A stretch of 64,000 bases of DNA from Deltaproteobacteria bacterium (GTDB taxonomy: Bacteria > Myxococcota_A > UBA9042 > PHBI01), in assembly GCA_020632715.1 (NCBI GenBank), contig JACKFA010000001.1:1054001-1118000 (forward strand). Reading direction: 5' to 3'. A program made the position numbers and the translations under genes. How positions within the stretch are numbered: the stretch's first letter is position 1; the number at the start of each line of letters is the position of its first letter. Below the pieces are notes generated by a model. It saw only the letters and a program-made list of their open reading frames with translations. It did no database searches and was not told the DNA's origin. Of the stretch, positions 7,624 to 16,901 are shown one piece after another.

Positions 7624-9384
7624 TCAGCGCCGCCGCTCGATCGCGGCGCGCGCGTCGCGCTTGGCCTGCTCGGCGCACGCGGCGGTGCTCGAGCAGCCGT
7701 GGCCGACGCGGCTCAGGCCGTCGAAGTAGGCGTCGACGCGGCGGTTGGTCTCGTCGACGAGCTGCCGGACGGAGGGCGCGGCCGGATCGCCCCCGCCCGG
7801 GGCGCCGCCGGGCGTCGCGAGCGCCTGCCCCCAGGCGACGATCTGCTCGTGGCGGTCGAGCTCGGGGTGGTCGGCGCCGATCCGCGCGATCGCGCGGCCG
7901 AAGGCTGCGAGCGCGGTCGCGTCGCTCGTCCCGCCGGAGCGCGCGAGGGTCACGAGCGCGTCGATGAGCGCGAGCTCGCCCGCGAGCGCGGGCCGGTCTC
8001 CGATGCGGCTCGCGTAGCTCCCGAAGCCATAGACGCCGGGCCACCCCTCGGCGCCGCGGCGGGCGTACCACGCCTCGGTGAACGCGAGCTGCTCGTCGCG
8101 GGTGCCGGTGCACGCGTGGGGCAGGCCGCCGCTGCCCCCGATCACGATCGTGACGATGAGCTCGCGGCAGTTCGAGCGTGCCGGCGGTGGCCGGCGCGCG
8201 GCGGCGCGGGCGCGGTCGCGCTCCGAGGGGCTCGGGAACGCGGCGTCGAAGGCCTCGCGGCTCACGAGCCGCCCGTCGCGGTCGGGCGCGGCGCCGTACA
8301 CGGGCGGCGACGCGGCGGTGGCGTCGGCGATGGCGCCGCGGAGGAGCGCGCGGAAGACCTCGCGGACGAGCGGCCCGAGCTCGAGCGCGACAGAGCCCGA
8401 GGAGCCCAGGCTCCCCGGCTGGCCGCCGGCGTGGGAGATCCCGAGCCAGACGCTGCCGGGGCTTATCGGCACGCAGAGCTCGAGCCGATCCTCGTGGCCC
8501 GTGAAGATCGGCTTCGCGACGAGGCTCACGACGCCGTCGAGGTCATTGCCGACGATCGCCGCGTAGGCGTCGGGCTCATAGGGCGCCGGGCACGGCGTGC
8601 TCGCGGCGGTCACGGCCACGACGGCCCGCGCCCCGCCGACGTAGTCCTCGCCGCCTGCGCGATAGGCGGTGCGCTTCGCGATGAGCGCCGCGCGCCCGCC
8701 GCTCTCTCCCCACGACGCGACGGCGTAGCGCGTCCCGACGCCGCGGTGGTCCGGCTCGTCGGCCGGCAGGTCGGCGGCCCAACCGAGCCCCGGCAGCGCG
8801 ACCCGCGCCGGGGCTCGCACCTCGAGCACCTTACCGGGCCCGACGGCGGCCGCCGCGCCGGGCGTCGCCTCGCCGAGTCCTAGTCCGAACGCGGTGAGCC
8901 GCGCGAGGCGCCGGACGAGCGCGACGTCCACCATGACGCCGGTCGCGGTGACGCGGGTCCCGTCGGCCGCGAGCCCGGTCTCGCGACGCGCGACGACCCC
9001 GTCGGTGCACACGCGGTCGGCGGTCCGCTGCCACGCCTCGGAGAAGGCCGCCGTCTTCTTCTTCGAGACCTTGCAGATCCGCCGGAGCCAGCGATCCGAG
9101 GCGTCCTTCGAGGTGTGGATCTCCATCTGGACGACCGCCTGGCCCGGGCCCGCGGCCTCGACCGCGCCCGGGCCGAGGCGCGTGACCTTCCAGCCGTCGG
9201 GGAGCCACATGATCCGGCCGTCCTCGCGGTGCGGCGCGAGCACCTCGATGGGCGGCGGGTAGGTCGTCGGCGCGACGAGCTGCTTCGGGCGCTCGTAGAG
9301 CACGGGGGGTGGCGGCTCGGCGGCGAGCGCCGCCGGCGCGGCGAGGGCGACGAGCGCCACCGCCCACAGCAGGCGTGAAGACAT
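7624..9384 (-). CDS. Exported protein of unknown function, 586 aa
   Basis: The protein starts with a type I signal peptide (residues 1-22, ending ALAA before EPPPP) and carries a ribosome site AGGAGG six bases before the ATG. I recognise no catalytic domain. Visible are a region rich in beta strands (60-330) with a VGP.KVLEVRAPARV stretch and paired cysteines, then a charged helical segment RDRARAAARR (about 400), a Gly-rich VIGGSGGLPHAC motif, and a helical C-terminus with spaced Cys. A TACACT box about 30 bases before the ribosome site on the minus strand could be its -10. It may be an envelope protein. Confidence 0.6.
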   Translation of the reverse strand: MSSRLLWAVALVALAAPAALAAEPPPPVLYERPKQLVAPTTYPPPIEVLAPHREDGRIMWLPDGWKVTRLGPGAVEAAGPGQAVVQMEIHTSKDASDRWLRRICKVSKKKTAAFSEAWQRTADRVCTDGVVARRETGLAADGTRVTATGVMVDVALVRRLARLTAFGLGLGEATPGAAAAVGPGKVLEVRAPARVALPGLGWAADLPADEPDHRGVGTRYAVASWGESGGRAALIAKRTAYRAGGEDYVGGARAVVAVTAASTPCPAPYEPDAYAAIVGNDLDGVVSLVAKPIFTGHEDRLELCVPISPGSVWLGISHAGGQPGSLGSSGSVALELGPLVREVFRALLRGAIADATAASPPVYGAAPDRDGRLVSREAFDAAFPSPSERDRARAAARRPPPARSNCRELIVTIVIGGSGGLPHACTGTRDEQLAFTEAWYARRGAEGWPGVYGFGSYASRIGDRPALAGELALIDALVTLARSGGTSDATALAAFGRAIARIGADHPELDRHEQIVAWGQALATPGGAPGGGDPAAPSVRQLVDETNRRVDAYFDGLSRVGHGCSSTAACAEQAKRDARAAIERRR

Positions 9385-9511
9385 GGCGCCTCCTGGTTTT
9401 CCGGGGGACGCCGCCAGTGTAGCCCGATCGGCGCGTCGCGCCAGCCCGGGGCCGCGCTGCTAGTACTCGGCCACAGGGGATTTGATCGATTCGGGCTTCA
9501 GGCGCGGCGTC

Positions 9512-9586
9512 GTGGTCGCAGGTGGCTACGCGAGACGGGAGCGTACCCGAGGTACGTGACCGACGAGCGGAGCCGCCTGAGACCAC
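9512..9586. repeat. 75-base imperfect inverted repeat
   Basis: Arms 9512-9547 and 9551-9586 (36 bases each) pair at 27 of 36 positions around a 3-base loop. The outer 16 bases (GTGGTCgCAGGtGGCT) and the inner GCGTACC/GGTACGT are the best matched parts. It lies in the gap between two minus-strand genes and has no T-run on either side, so it is not a classical terminator. It could be a small non-autonomous repeat or a processed RNA hairpin. Confidence 0.6.
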
Positions 9587-9626
9587 AAGAGCAAGCCTGG
9601 CGACGGGAGAATTTCCCCGAGGGCTG

Positions 9627-10166
9627 CTAGCCCCGCTTCCGGACCTCGCCGCGGATGGCGTCGACGAGCCCTGGGAGCGCGCGCTCCTGCACGGTCGCCT
9701 GGAGCTTCTTCGGGATCGGCACCTTCGGCTCGACGAGCACCTCGTAGCGCGCGAGGGTGCGCCCCGGGCCGTCGCCGAACGGCGTCAGGCGCCAGGAGCC
9801 CTCGTTCCGGTGGTAGTCGCCGGAGTCGAGGGTCCACGCGCGCGTCCAGCTCTCGCCGGGGACGACCGTGTGCGTCACGCGCGTCGTCGCGGTCAGGTTC
9901 GGGAGCGGGAAGGGCATGTCGAAGACGGTGCGCGTCTTCAGGCGGTCGCCCTGGACGTCGAGGTTCTCGGCCTTCTTGATGCGCGGCATGAAGCCCGGGT
10001 AGCGCTCGGCCTTCGAGATGACGTCCCAGACCTTCTCGGGCGCGGCGTCGACGACCGCGTGGAGCACGAGGCGCGGGGTCTTCGCGCCGGGGACGTCCTC
10101 GGTGCGGACGATGAGCTCGCCTCGCCCGAGGCGAGCGAGCTGGGTCGGATCGAGCGCGTCGGTCAT
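9627..10166 (-). CDS. SRPBCC (START-like) domain protein
   Basis: The 179 residues contain a single START/polyketide-cyclase-like fold: VDAAPEKVWDVISKAERYPGFMPRI near residues 39-64 (helix-grip signature), central beta strands, and a C-terminal amphipathic helix with PKKLQATVQ..LPGLVDAIRGEV. Such proteins bind hydrophobic ligands or lipids, and the COQ10-like subgroup binds quinones. No active-site residues can be assigned. The first in-frame ATG (10166) is used. GAGGAGG lies upstream but about 10 bases away. No signal peptide is present, so it is cytoplasmic. Confidence 0.72.
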   Translation of the reverse strand: MTDALDPTQLARLGRGELIVRTEDVPGAKTPRLVLHAVVDAAPEKVWDVISKAERYPGFMPRIKKAENLDVQGDRLKTRTVFDMPFPLPNLTATTRVTHTVVPGESWTRAWTLDSGDYHRNEGSWRLTPFGDGPGRTLARYEVLVEPKVPIPKKLQATVQERALPGLVDAIRGEVRKRG

Positions 10167-10300
10167 CGGTCGGTCGCCTCCTCTCGTGGCGCGGTCCCCG
10201 CGGGCCGCGCGGCCGCGAGAGTGGATCAGATCGGCCGCCGACTGAAGCGGAAAGCGGCCCCGCCCGCGCTTCGGCGGTGTCGTCCCCGATGCGATGTTCG

Positions 10301-10336
10301 TTGCCTTCGGAGGGGCCGCCCGCTATCTACCCCCCC
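10301..10336 (+). promoter_or_regulatory. Promoter of the esterase gene, leaderless layout
   Basis: TTGCCT at 10301-10306, 17-bp spacer, TATCTA at 10324-10329, then seven C residues and GTG at 10337. The spacing puts the transcription start at the start codon. There is no Shine-Dalgarno sequence. Confidence 0.55.
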
Positions 10337-11398
10337 GTGACGACTCGCCTTCACCGCTCGCGCCTCGCCATCGGACTCGGACTCGGGCTCGCGCTCGCGC
10401 TCGCGCTGGCCGCGCTGCCAGCGTGCGGCGACGACGCGACGAGCGGCGCCGCGGACACGGTCGCGGACACCGTCCTCGGCGACGACGCCGGCGCGGACTC
10501 GGTCATCGCCCCCGACACCGGCGGCGGGGCCGACACCGCCACGGCCGACACGGCGCCCGCCGACGACACGGCCGCGACCGGCGACGACACCGCGACGCCC
10601 CTCCCGGAGTCCTTCGGCGGCGAGCGCCCGGCGCCGGTCTTCTACCCGGCCGACTACGACGCCGCCACCGCCTGGCCGCTCGTGATCCTGCTCCACGGCT
10701 ACACCGCGTCGGGCGTCATCCAGGACGCCTACCTCGGCTTCCACGCCGCCGCGACCGCGCGCGGCTACGTCGTCCTCGTCCCCGAGGGCACGACCGACAC
10801 GACCGGCTCGCAGTTCTGGAACGCCGACCCGAGCTGGTGCTGCAACTTCTACGGCAGCGCCGTGGACGACCAGAGCTACCTGCTCGACCTCGTCGCCGAG
10901 GCGGAGGCCGCGCTCCACATCGACCCCGCGCGCGTCTACCTCGTCGGCCACTCGAACGGCGGCTTCATGGCGCACCGCATGGCCTGCGACCACGCCGACG
11001 TCTTCGCGGGCGTCGTGTCCATCGCCGGCAGCCTCCCGAACGCCGTGTCCGACTGCGCGCCGTCGGCGCCGGTGACGGTGCTGCAGGTGCACGGCACGGC
11101 CGACGCCGTCATCGGCTACAACGGCAACCCCGGCGCCTACCCGGGGGCGCTCTCCGTCGCCGACCGCTGGATCGCCTACGACGGCTGCGACACGACCGCC
11201 GCCGTCGCGCCCGCCGTCGACTACGACGGCCTCGTCATCGGCGACGAGACGGTCCCGAGCACCTGGACGGGCTGTGACGGCGGCGCCGCCGTCGCCCTCT
11301 GGACGCTCACCGGCTCGAGCCACGTCCCCGGCTTCTCCCAGACGTTCCTGCCCGCCGTGCTCGACTTCCTCGAGGCGCACGAGCGCGCGGCCCGCTAG
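10337..11398 (+). CDS. PHB depolymerase/LpqC-type esterase lipoprotein
   Basis: An alpha/beta hydrolase of the polyhydroxybutyrate depolymerase/feruloyl esterase type, anchored outside the cytoplasm. Signal residues 1-29 end LPAC. An Asp/Thr/Ala-rich linker follows to about residue 90. The hydrolase part shows VILLHGY, a QFWNADPSWCCNFYG segment typical of this family, the nucleophile Ser in GHSNGG (S206), VHGTAD and a late SSHVPGF His. The GTG at 10337 is preferred over an ATG 60 bases upstream because the signal peptide starts there and a promoter ends directly before it. Substrate cannot be told from sequence. Confidence 0.82.
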   Translation: MTTRLHRSRLAIGLGLGLALALALAALPACGDDATSGAADTVADTVLGDDAGADSVIAPDTGGGADTATADTAPADDTAATGDDTATPLPESFGGERPAPVFYPADYDAATAWPLVILLHGYTASGVIQDAYLGFHAAATARGYVVLVPEGTTDTTGSQFWNADPSWCCNFYGSAVDDQSYLLDLVAEAEAALHIDPARVYLVGHSNGGFMAHRMACDHADVFAGVVSIAGSLPNAVSDCAPSAPVTVLQVHGTADAVIGYNGNPGAYPGALSVADRWIAYDGCDTTAAVAPAVDYDGLVIGDETVPSTWTGCDGGAAVALWTLTGSSHVPGFSQTFLPAVLDFLEAHERAAR

Positions 11399-11433
11399 CC
11401 CCGACCGACCCGACCGACCGAGCCGAGCACGCC

Positions 11434-13080
11434 ATGCTGACCGCGACGAACCTCTCGAAGACCTTCGGGTCGCAGATCCTCTTCAAGGACGCGAACCTCC
11501 AGCTCAACGCCGGCGCCCGCTACGGCATCGTCGGGGCGAACGGCTCGGGCAAGTCGACGCTCCTGAAGATCCTGACGGGGCAGGTCGAGGCGTCGACGGG
11601 GATGGTGCAGGTCCCGAAGAAGGCGCGCGTCGGCACGCTCTCGCAGGACCACTACCAGTACGAGGACACGCCCATCATCGAGGTCGTGATGATGGGCCAC
11701 AAGGAGCTCTGGGACGCGATCGTCGAGAAGGACGAGCTCCTCGCGAAGGCCGACCAGGGCTTCGACATGGACCGCTACGCGGAGCTCGAGGACATCGTGA
11801 TCCGCTACGACGGCTACAGCCTCGAGGCGCGCGCCGCCGAGGTCCTCGCCGGCCTCAACATCCCGACGCGCGTCCACAAGGACCCGCTCCGCATCCTCTC
11901 CGGCGGCTTCAAGCTGCGGGCGCTGCTCGGGCAGGTGCTCGCGTCGGAGCCGGACCTCCTGCTCCTCGACGAGCCGACGAACCACCTCGACATCCTGTCG
12001 ATCGCGTGGCTCGAGCAGTTCCTGCTCAAGTACAAGGGGTGCGCGGCGGTCGTCAGCCACGACCACAAGTTCCTGAACACGGTCTGCACGCACATCATCG
12101 ACGTCGACTACGAGCGGGTGACCCTCTACACGGGCAACTACGAGGCGTTCGAGGCGGCGAAGGAGGAGGAGCGGGACCGCAAGGAAGGCGAGATCGCCAA
12201 GCGGAAGAAGGAGATCGACGACCACAAGAGCTTCATCGACCGCTTCAAGGCGAAGGCGAGCAAGGCGCGGCAGGCGCAGAGCAAGATGAAGCAGATGTCG
12301 AAGATCGTCATCGAGGACCTACCGGAGAGCTCGCGCCGCTACCCGAACTTCCGGTTCGTGCAGCGCCGGCCGTCGGGGCGCGAGGCGTGCGAGGTGAAGG
12401 GGATCTGGAAGAGCTACGGCGACCAGCTCGTCCTCGGCGACGTCGGCTTCCGCGTGATGCGCGGCGACCGCCTCGCGATCATCGGGCCGAACGGCATCGG
12501 GAAGTCGACGCTCCTGAAGATCATGATGGGCAAGCTCGAGGCCGACTCGGGCGAGGTGGTCTGGGGCTTCGAGACGTACCCGGGCTACTTCCCGCAGGAC
12601 CACAAGGACGCGCTCTCCGACCCGAGCCACACGCTCCAGAGCTGGCTCTGGGAGAAGGCGCCGACGCAGCCCATCGGCTTCGTGCGCGGGAAGCTCGCCG
12701 AGGTGCTCTTCGGGCCGGACGACGTCGACAAGAAGCTCCCGAACCTCTCCGGCGGCGAGGGCGCGCGCCTCGTGTTCGCGGGGATCGGCGTCGACAAGCC
12801 GAACGTGCTGGTGCTCGACGAGCCCACGAACCACCTCGACATGGAGGGGATCGAGGCGCTCGCGGAGGCGCTGCTCGAGTTCGACGGCACGATCCTCTTC
12901 GTGTCCCACGATCGCTGGTTCGTCTCGCAGGTGGCGACGCGGATCATCGAGATCACCGAGGACGGCGTCGAGGACTTCCCCGGCACCTACGACGAGTTCA
13001 TGGCGAAGGTCGCGACCGCAGACCACCTCGACCGGCAGCAGGTCGTCGAGGCGGCGAGGAAGCAGAAGAAGAAGGCCTGA
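11434..13080 (+). CDS. ABC-F family ATPase (YbiT/YkpA-like)
   Basis: Soluble protein with two ABC ATPase domains and no membrane segment, as in ribosome-associated ABC-F factors. Domain 1 (about 1-225) has GANGSGKST, the signature LSGGFKLRALL and LLLDEPTNHLD. The linker (about 240-310) is a Lys/Glu-rich coiled coil that reaches into the ribosome in studied members. Domain 2 (about 330-530) has GPNGIGKST, LSGGEGARL and LVLDEPTNHLD. Length 548 aa is normal. The ATG follows the esterase stop by 35 bases and has no clear ribosome site. Subfamily assignment rests on LSGGFKLR and is tentative. Confidence 0.9.
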   Translation: MLTATNLSKTFGSQILFKDANLQLNAGARYGIVGANGSGKSTLLKILTGQVEASTGMVQVPKKARVGTLSQDHYQYEDTPIIEVVMMGHKELWDAIVEKDELLAKADQGFDMDRYAELEDIVIRYDGYSLEARAAEVLAGLNIPTRVHKDPLRILSGGFKLRALLGQVLASEPDLLLLDEPTNHLDILSIAWLEQFLLKYKGCAAVVSHDHKFLNTVCTHIIDVDYERVTLYTGNYEAFEAAKEEERDRKEGEIAKRKKEIDDHKSFIDRFKAKASKARQAQSKMKQMSKIVIEDLPESSRRYPNFRFVQRRPSGREACEVKGIWKSYGDQLVLGDVGFRVMRGDRLAIIGPNGIGKSTLLKIMMGKLEADSGEVVWGFETYPGYFPQDHKDALSDPSHTLQSWLWEKAPTQPIGFVRGKLAEVLFGPDDVDKKLPNLSGGEGARLVFAGIGVDKPNVLVLDEPTNHLDMEGIEALAEALLEFDGTILFVSHDRWFVSQVATRIIEITEDGVEDFPGTYDEFMAKVATADHLDRQQVVEAARKQKKKA

Positions 13081-13102
13081 TCGCGGCGGCGGGCGGCGCG
13101 GA

Positions 13103-13714
13103 TCAGGCCGTCGGCGGGGTCGCGCGGGGGCGGGTCGCGACGATCTGGATAACGGCGCCGGCGCCGGCGTGATAGCGGCCCTCGTAGACGCCGCGCGTGA
13201 CCTGGCGCGCGATGGGGAGCTCGAGGCCGGCGAGCTGGTCCTTGAGCTCCGCGAGCGCGAGCAGCATCGAGAGGTTCTTCGGCCCGCCGGTGCCGTGCTG
13301 GAGCTGGTCGGTGGCGTAGCCCTCGAGGACGAAGACGCCGCCGGGGGCGAGCGCCTGGACGACGCCGCGGTGGAGATCGCGCCGCGCGTCGGGCGGGAGG
13401 TGGAGGAAGATCGCGACGATCGCGTCCCAGGCGGCGTCGCCGAGATCGTAGGCCGCGAGATCGGCGTGCACCGTGCTGATGGTGACGTGGCGCGCCTCGG
13501 CGAGGCGGCGGGCCTTCTCGAGGCCGACGGTCGAGAGGTCGACGGCGGTCACGCGGTGCCCCCGCTGGGCGAGCCAGACGGCGTTGCGCCCCTCCCCCTC
13601 GCCGAGGCAGAGGACGCGGCTCTCGGGCTTCAGGCGGCCGGCGACCGAGACGAGGAAGTCGTTGGGCTCCTTCCCGTAGGCGAAGCCGGGCTCGCTGAAG
13701 CGCTCGTCCCACAT
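13103..13714 (-). CDS. Class I SAM-dependent methyltransferase (TehB-like)
   Basis: A 203-aa Rossmann methyltransferase. It has a short entry helix (MWDERFSEPGFAYGKEPNDFL), motif I VLCLGEGEGRNAVWLA, motif II VTAVDLS, an acidic HADLAAYDLG and a post-motif strand GGVFVLEGYA. The opening and motif I are like the thiopurine/tellurite-resistance TehB group, which methylates small thiols, selenium or tellurium compounds, but the true substrate is unknown. GGAGG lies before the ATG and a TATCCT box lies about 45 bases upstream on the same strand. It is convergent with the ABC-F gene. Confidence 0.75.
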   Translation of the reverse strand: MWDERFSEPGFAYGKEPNDFLVSVAGRLKPESRVLCLGEGEGRNAVWLAQRGHRVTAVDLSTVGLEKARRLAEARHVTISTVHADLAAYDLGDAAWDAIVAIFLHLPPDARRDLHRGVVQALAPGGVFVLEGYATDQLQHGTGGPKNLSMLLALAELKDQLAGLELPIARQVTRGVYEGRYHAGAGAVIQIVATRPRATPPTA

Positions 13715-13831
13715 GGTGGCCTCCGGGGCCGCGGGCGGGGTCCGCGAGCCGCGACCTGGGATCAGGATACCCGAGCGGGAGCGCGCGTCGAGGGAGCGGA
13801 TTCTACCGCGCTGCACACAGCACAAGCCATT

Positions 13832-13939
13832 GCTATGATTCACATTTTTGAGCACCATCTCGCAAACGCACAGACCAGCCCTCGACAGGCCTGGCGGTGG
13901 CGCTACCCACGCCCGGCGCGATGCGGTAAGAGCGCCGAC
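13832..13939 (+). promoter_or_regulatory. Candidate promoters of the FKBP gene
   Basis: An extended -10 (TGC-TATGAT, 13831-13839) lies in the most AT-rich stretch nearby and would give a leader of roughly 90 bases. A second box, TAAGAG at 13927-13932, sits seven bases before the ATG in the leaderless layout seen at other genes here, but has no matching -35. Confidence 0.35.
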
Positions 13940-14926
13940 ATGAAGCTCAAGAACATGCTCATCGTTGTCGTCACGCTCGGGCTCGGCGGCCTCGCCGGCG
14001 CCTGCGGCAAGAAGGAAACCCCGCCGACGGAGCCGACCAAGGTGCCCGAGGCCACGACCGCGCCGGCGGCGACCGCGCCGGCGGAGGCCGACGCGACCGC
14101 GCCGGCGCCGGAGGAGAAGGACACGGCGACGGCGGCGGCGCCGGCGCCCGCGGCGAACCCGGACGATCCGTTCGCGCCCCCGGCGGACGTCGCCGCGGCC
14201 CCGGCGGACGCGCAGAGCTCGCCGAGCGGGCTCAAGTGGAAGGTGATGAAGGAGGGCACGGGCGCCGATCACCCGAGCAAGCGCGACACGGTCGAGGTCC
14301 ACTACACGGGCTGGACGACCGACGGGAAGATGTTCGACAGCTCGAAGAAGCGCGGCCAGCCTGCGAAGTTCCCGCTGAACGGCGTCATCCCGGGCTGGAC
14401 CGAGGGCGTGCAGCTCATGACGGTCGGGAGCACCTACCGCTTCTGGATCCCGGGGAACCTCGCGTACGGCGACAAGCCGATGCGGCCGGGCGCGCCGGCA
14501 GGGACGCTCGTCTTCGACGTGGAGCTCCTGAGCATCGAGAAGGCGGAGACGATCCCGGCCCCGGCCGACGTGGCGGCCGCCCCGGCGGACGCGACGAAGA
14601 CCGCGAGCGGGCTCGCCTACAAGGAGCTGAAGCCGGGCGACGGCAAGACGCACCCGACGGCCGAGAACACGGTCAAGGTGAACTACACGGGCTGGACGAC
14701 GGACGGCGAGATGTTCGACAGCTCGGTCGTGCGGAAGCAGCCGGCGGTCTTCCCGCTCGGCGGCGTCATCCCCGGCTGGACCGAGGGCGTGCAGCTCATG
14801 ACGGTCGGCAGCACGTTCCGCTTCTGGATCCCCGGGAACCTCGCGTACGGCGACACGCCGAAGCGCCCCGGCGCGCCGGCGGGGACGCTCGTCTTCGACG
14901 TGGAGCTCCTCGAGATCGTGAAGTAG
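13940..14926 (+). CDS. Lipoprotein with two tandem FKBP prolyl isomerase domains
   Basis: Peptidyl-prolyl cis-trans isomerase predicted to act on proteins in the periplasm. A lipoprotein signal (residues 1-22, AGAC) is followed by an Ala/Pro/Thr-rich linker (23-75) and two FKBP domains (about 93-200 and 215-328). Both domains contain VHYTGW/VNYTGW, MFDSS, GVIPGWTEGVQLM, and YRFWIPGNLAYGD/FRFWIPGNLAYGD, so both active sites look complete. The two domains and their flanking APADVAAAPADA spacer are nearly identical, which indicates a fairly recent internal duplication. There is no ribosome site directly before the ATG. Confidence 0.9.
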   Translation: MKLKNMLIVVVTLGLGGLAGACGKKETPPTEPTKVPEATTAPAATAPAEADATAPAPEEKDTATAAAPAPAANPDDPFAPPADVAAAPADAQSSPSGLKWKVMKEGTGADHPSKRDTVEVHYTGWTTDGKMFDSSKKRGQPAKFPLNGVIPGWTEGVQLMTVGSTYRFWIPGNLAYGDKPMRPGAPAGTLVFDVELLSIEKAETIPAPADVAAAPADATKTASGLAYKELKPGDGKTHPTAENTVKVNYTGWTTDGEMFDSSVVRKQPAVFPLGGVIPGWTEGVQLMTVGSTFRFWIPGNLAYGDTPKRPGAPAGTLVFDVELLEIVK

Positions 14927-15020
14927 CTCGCGCCTAGCGCTCGACGCTGACGCGCCCGTCGGGGGGAGACCCTGGCGGGCGCGTCGTCGTTTGGGGGGCT
15001 GGGTGGTGAGCCCCGGGGGG

Positions 15021-15190
15021 TAACCACGGAGACACGGAGACACGGAGGGCGGGCGCGGGAGGGCGCGGGAGGGCGCGGGAGCGAGCCCCAGGCTCTGGGC
15101 TAGGGTGCTGGTCTCGTTGGGGGGTAACCACGGAGACACGGAGGGCGGGCGCGGGAGGGCGCGGGCGGGCGCGGGAGGGAGCGGGAGGGA
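15021..15190. repeat. Two diverged intergenic repeat copies (ACCACGGAGACACGG family)
   Basis: Copies begin at 15022 (TAACCACGGAGACACGGAGACACGGAGGGCGGGC) and 15125 with the same start. Each is followed by a G-rich tail of GCGGGAGG units. Related copies occur at 15231, 18766 and 30052. The interval 14927-15346 contains no convincing gene. Confidence 0.75.
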
Positions 15191-15229
15191 GCCCCCGGGA
15201 TCTCAGCTAACGAACTGATCTCGCAGGGG

Positions 15230-15305
15230 AAACCACGGAGGCACGGAGGTACGGAGGGTTCAGTGGAGCCGCTGAACCCTCCGTGCCTCCGTGCCTCTGT
15301 GGTTT
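15230..15305. terminator. Large hairpin built from the ACCACGGAG repeat
   Basis: Arms 15230-15263 and 15272-15305 are 34 bases long with two mismatches and an 8-base loop. The right arm ends in TTT and is followed by TCCCTTTCC on the plus strand. It lies between convergent genes (FKBP and OmpA) and could stop transcription from either side. Confidence 0.6.
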
Positions 15306-15346
15306 TCCCTTTCCGATCGGTGACATAACCCGACCGGGGCGCCCGC

Positions 15347-16729
15347 TCAGTTCGCGAGGATCAGCATCTCCACGCGCTGCGCCGGGCCGGCCGCCGGCGG
15401 GCGATCGCCGCCGTAGCCGATGGCCGTGATGCGCTTCGCGGCGAGGCCCTTCCCGACGAGGTAGGCCTTCACGGCGTCCGCGCGCTCCTGGGTCGCCGTG
15501 CGGCTCGACTCCGCGTCGCCGCCCGCGTCGCTGTGCACCGACACCTCGACCCGCAGCGTCGACTGCTCCGCGAGCCCCGCCGCGAGGGCGTCGAGGCGCG
15601 CCTTCGACGCCGCCGTGAGCTCGCTCTTCCCGGCCGCGAACTGCACGTCCTTCACGACCCCGACGAAGGCCATCAGCGACGCCGGGAGGCACCCCTGCTG
15701 CCCCGCCGTGCCCGCCTGCATCGGGCAGCGGTCGTCGCGGTCGAGGATCCCGTCGCCGTCGCTGTCCGGGCAGCCCGCCGCCTCCGGCACGCCGGGCTCG
15801 TCGGGGCAGACGTCCTCGTCGTCCGGGATCCCGTCGAAGTCGCTGTCGAGCGCCTCCACCGGGCACCCCTGCTGCTCGCTCTTGCCCGCCTGGTCGGGGC
15901 ACTTGTCGATGTCGTCGGCGAGGCCGTCGTTGTCGCTGTCCGGGCAGCCGCCGAGCGTCTTCGGGCCGGGCTTGTCGACGCACGCGTCGCGCTCGTCGTC
16001 GACGCCGTCCCCGTCCGCGTCCGGGCAGCCGCGCGCCGCCTTCCCGCCCGCCTGCCGCGGGCAGCGGTCGTCGTAGTCGCTGACCCCGTCGCCGTCCGTG
16101 TCCGGCGGCGCCTCCGCGCCCGCGCGGAACACGAAGAAGTCGAAGCCGAGCGTCACCTCGAGGAGGCTCGCGAGGCCGTCGCTCGAGCTGTCGGTGAGGC
16201 TGTGCCGCCCCTCGAGCCGGAGCGCGCCCCAGTCGGTCACGTTGGCCTTGAGCCCGAGCTCCCAGTGGACCTCCCAGTCCGCGTCGCTGCCGAGGTCGCC
16301 CGAGACGCCCTGGTACACGCCCGCGCCGACGCCCGCGTAGGGCACGAACGTGCTCGCGCCGGCGAGGATGTGGAGATCGCCGCGATAGGCCGCGGCGAGC
16401 CCGGAGCGGCCGCCCTCCGCCGAGTACGGCAGGAGCGACGCCGAGATCTCGACGCCGAACCAGCTCGACGGCATCACGCCCACGCGGAGCCCGAAGATCG
16501 GCGACGAGTCGGGGCTCACGCCCTGGTCGGAGACCTCGTTGAGATCCCAGTCCTCGAAGACGATGTGGTAGCCGCCGAAGACGCCCACGTACACCGCGGG
16601 CGTCGGGAGCGGCGCGCGCTCGACCTCCGTCTCGACCGCGTCGTCGGCGGCGGCCATCGCGCCCGTCGGGGTCATCGCCAGCGGAAAGATCGCGCCGAGC
16701 GCCCATGCGAGCCGTGCCAGCGTCCTCAT
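15347..16729 (-). CDS. OmpA-family protein with TSP3 calcium-binding repeats
   Basis: Outer-membrane protein of 460 aa. A signal peptide (1-27) precedes a beta-barrel-like region (about 45-215), then five to six thrombospondin type 3 units (DTDGDGVSDYDDRCP and variants, about 220-345) expected to bind calcium, and a C-terminal OmpA/MotB peptidoglycan-binding domain (about 350-460) ending GPAQRVEMLILAN. Of the two nearby ATGs, 16729 is chosen: AAGGGG stands six bases upstream, while it directly abuts the ATG at 16735. A related gene lies at 49111. Confidence 0.88.
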   Translation of the reverse strand: MRTLARLAWALGAIFPLAMTPTGAMAAADDAVETEVERAPLPTPAVYVGVFGGYHIVFEDWDLNEVSDQGVSPDSSPIFGLRVGVMPSSWFGVEISASLLPYSAEGGRSGLAAAYRGDLHILAGASTFVPYAGVGAGVYQGVSGDLGSDADWEVHWELGLKANVTDWGALRLEGRHSLTDSSSDGLASLLEVTLGFDFFVFRAGAEAPPDTDGDGVSDYDDRCPRQAGGKAARGCPDADGDGVDDERDACVDKPGPKTLGGCPDSDNDGLADDIDKCPDQAGKSEQQGCPVEALDSDFDGIPDDEDVCPDEPGVPEAAGCPDSDGDGILDRDDRCPMQAGTAGQQGCLPASLMAFVGVVKDVQFAAGKSELTAASKARLDALAAGLAEQSTLRVEVSVHSDAGGDAESSRTATQERADAVKAYLVGKGLAAKRITAIGYGGDRPPAAGPAQRVEMLILAN

Positions 16730-16901
16730 CGTCATCCCCTTGATCCAGCCAGGAACGAGCCACCCGAGAGGGGTCGGGTCGGGCTTCGTTCCCATGAGGA
16801 CGGGCCTTCGACAAAAAAGCTGAAGCGGACTCCGCGCTCGGACGCCGCCCGCGAGGGCGCGGCGCGTCCGCCACGGCGCCCGCGCCGAGCGCGAATGCCG
16901 A

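Noticed and set aside
15715..16110. Aspartate-rich repeats as a possible DNA tandem repeat or recombination site
   Set aside because: They are ordinary thrombospondin type 3 protein repeats in an OmpA-family gene.
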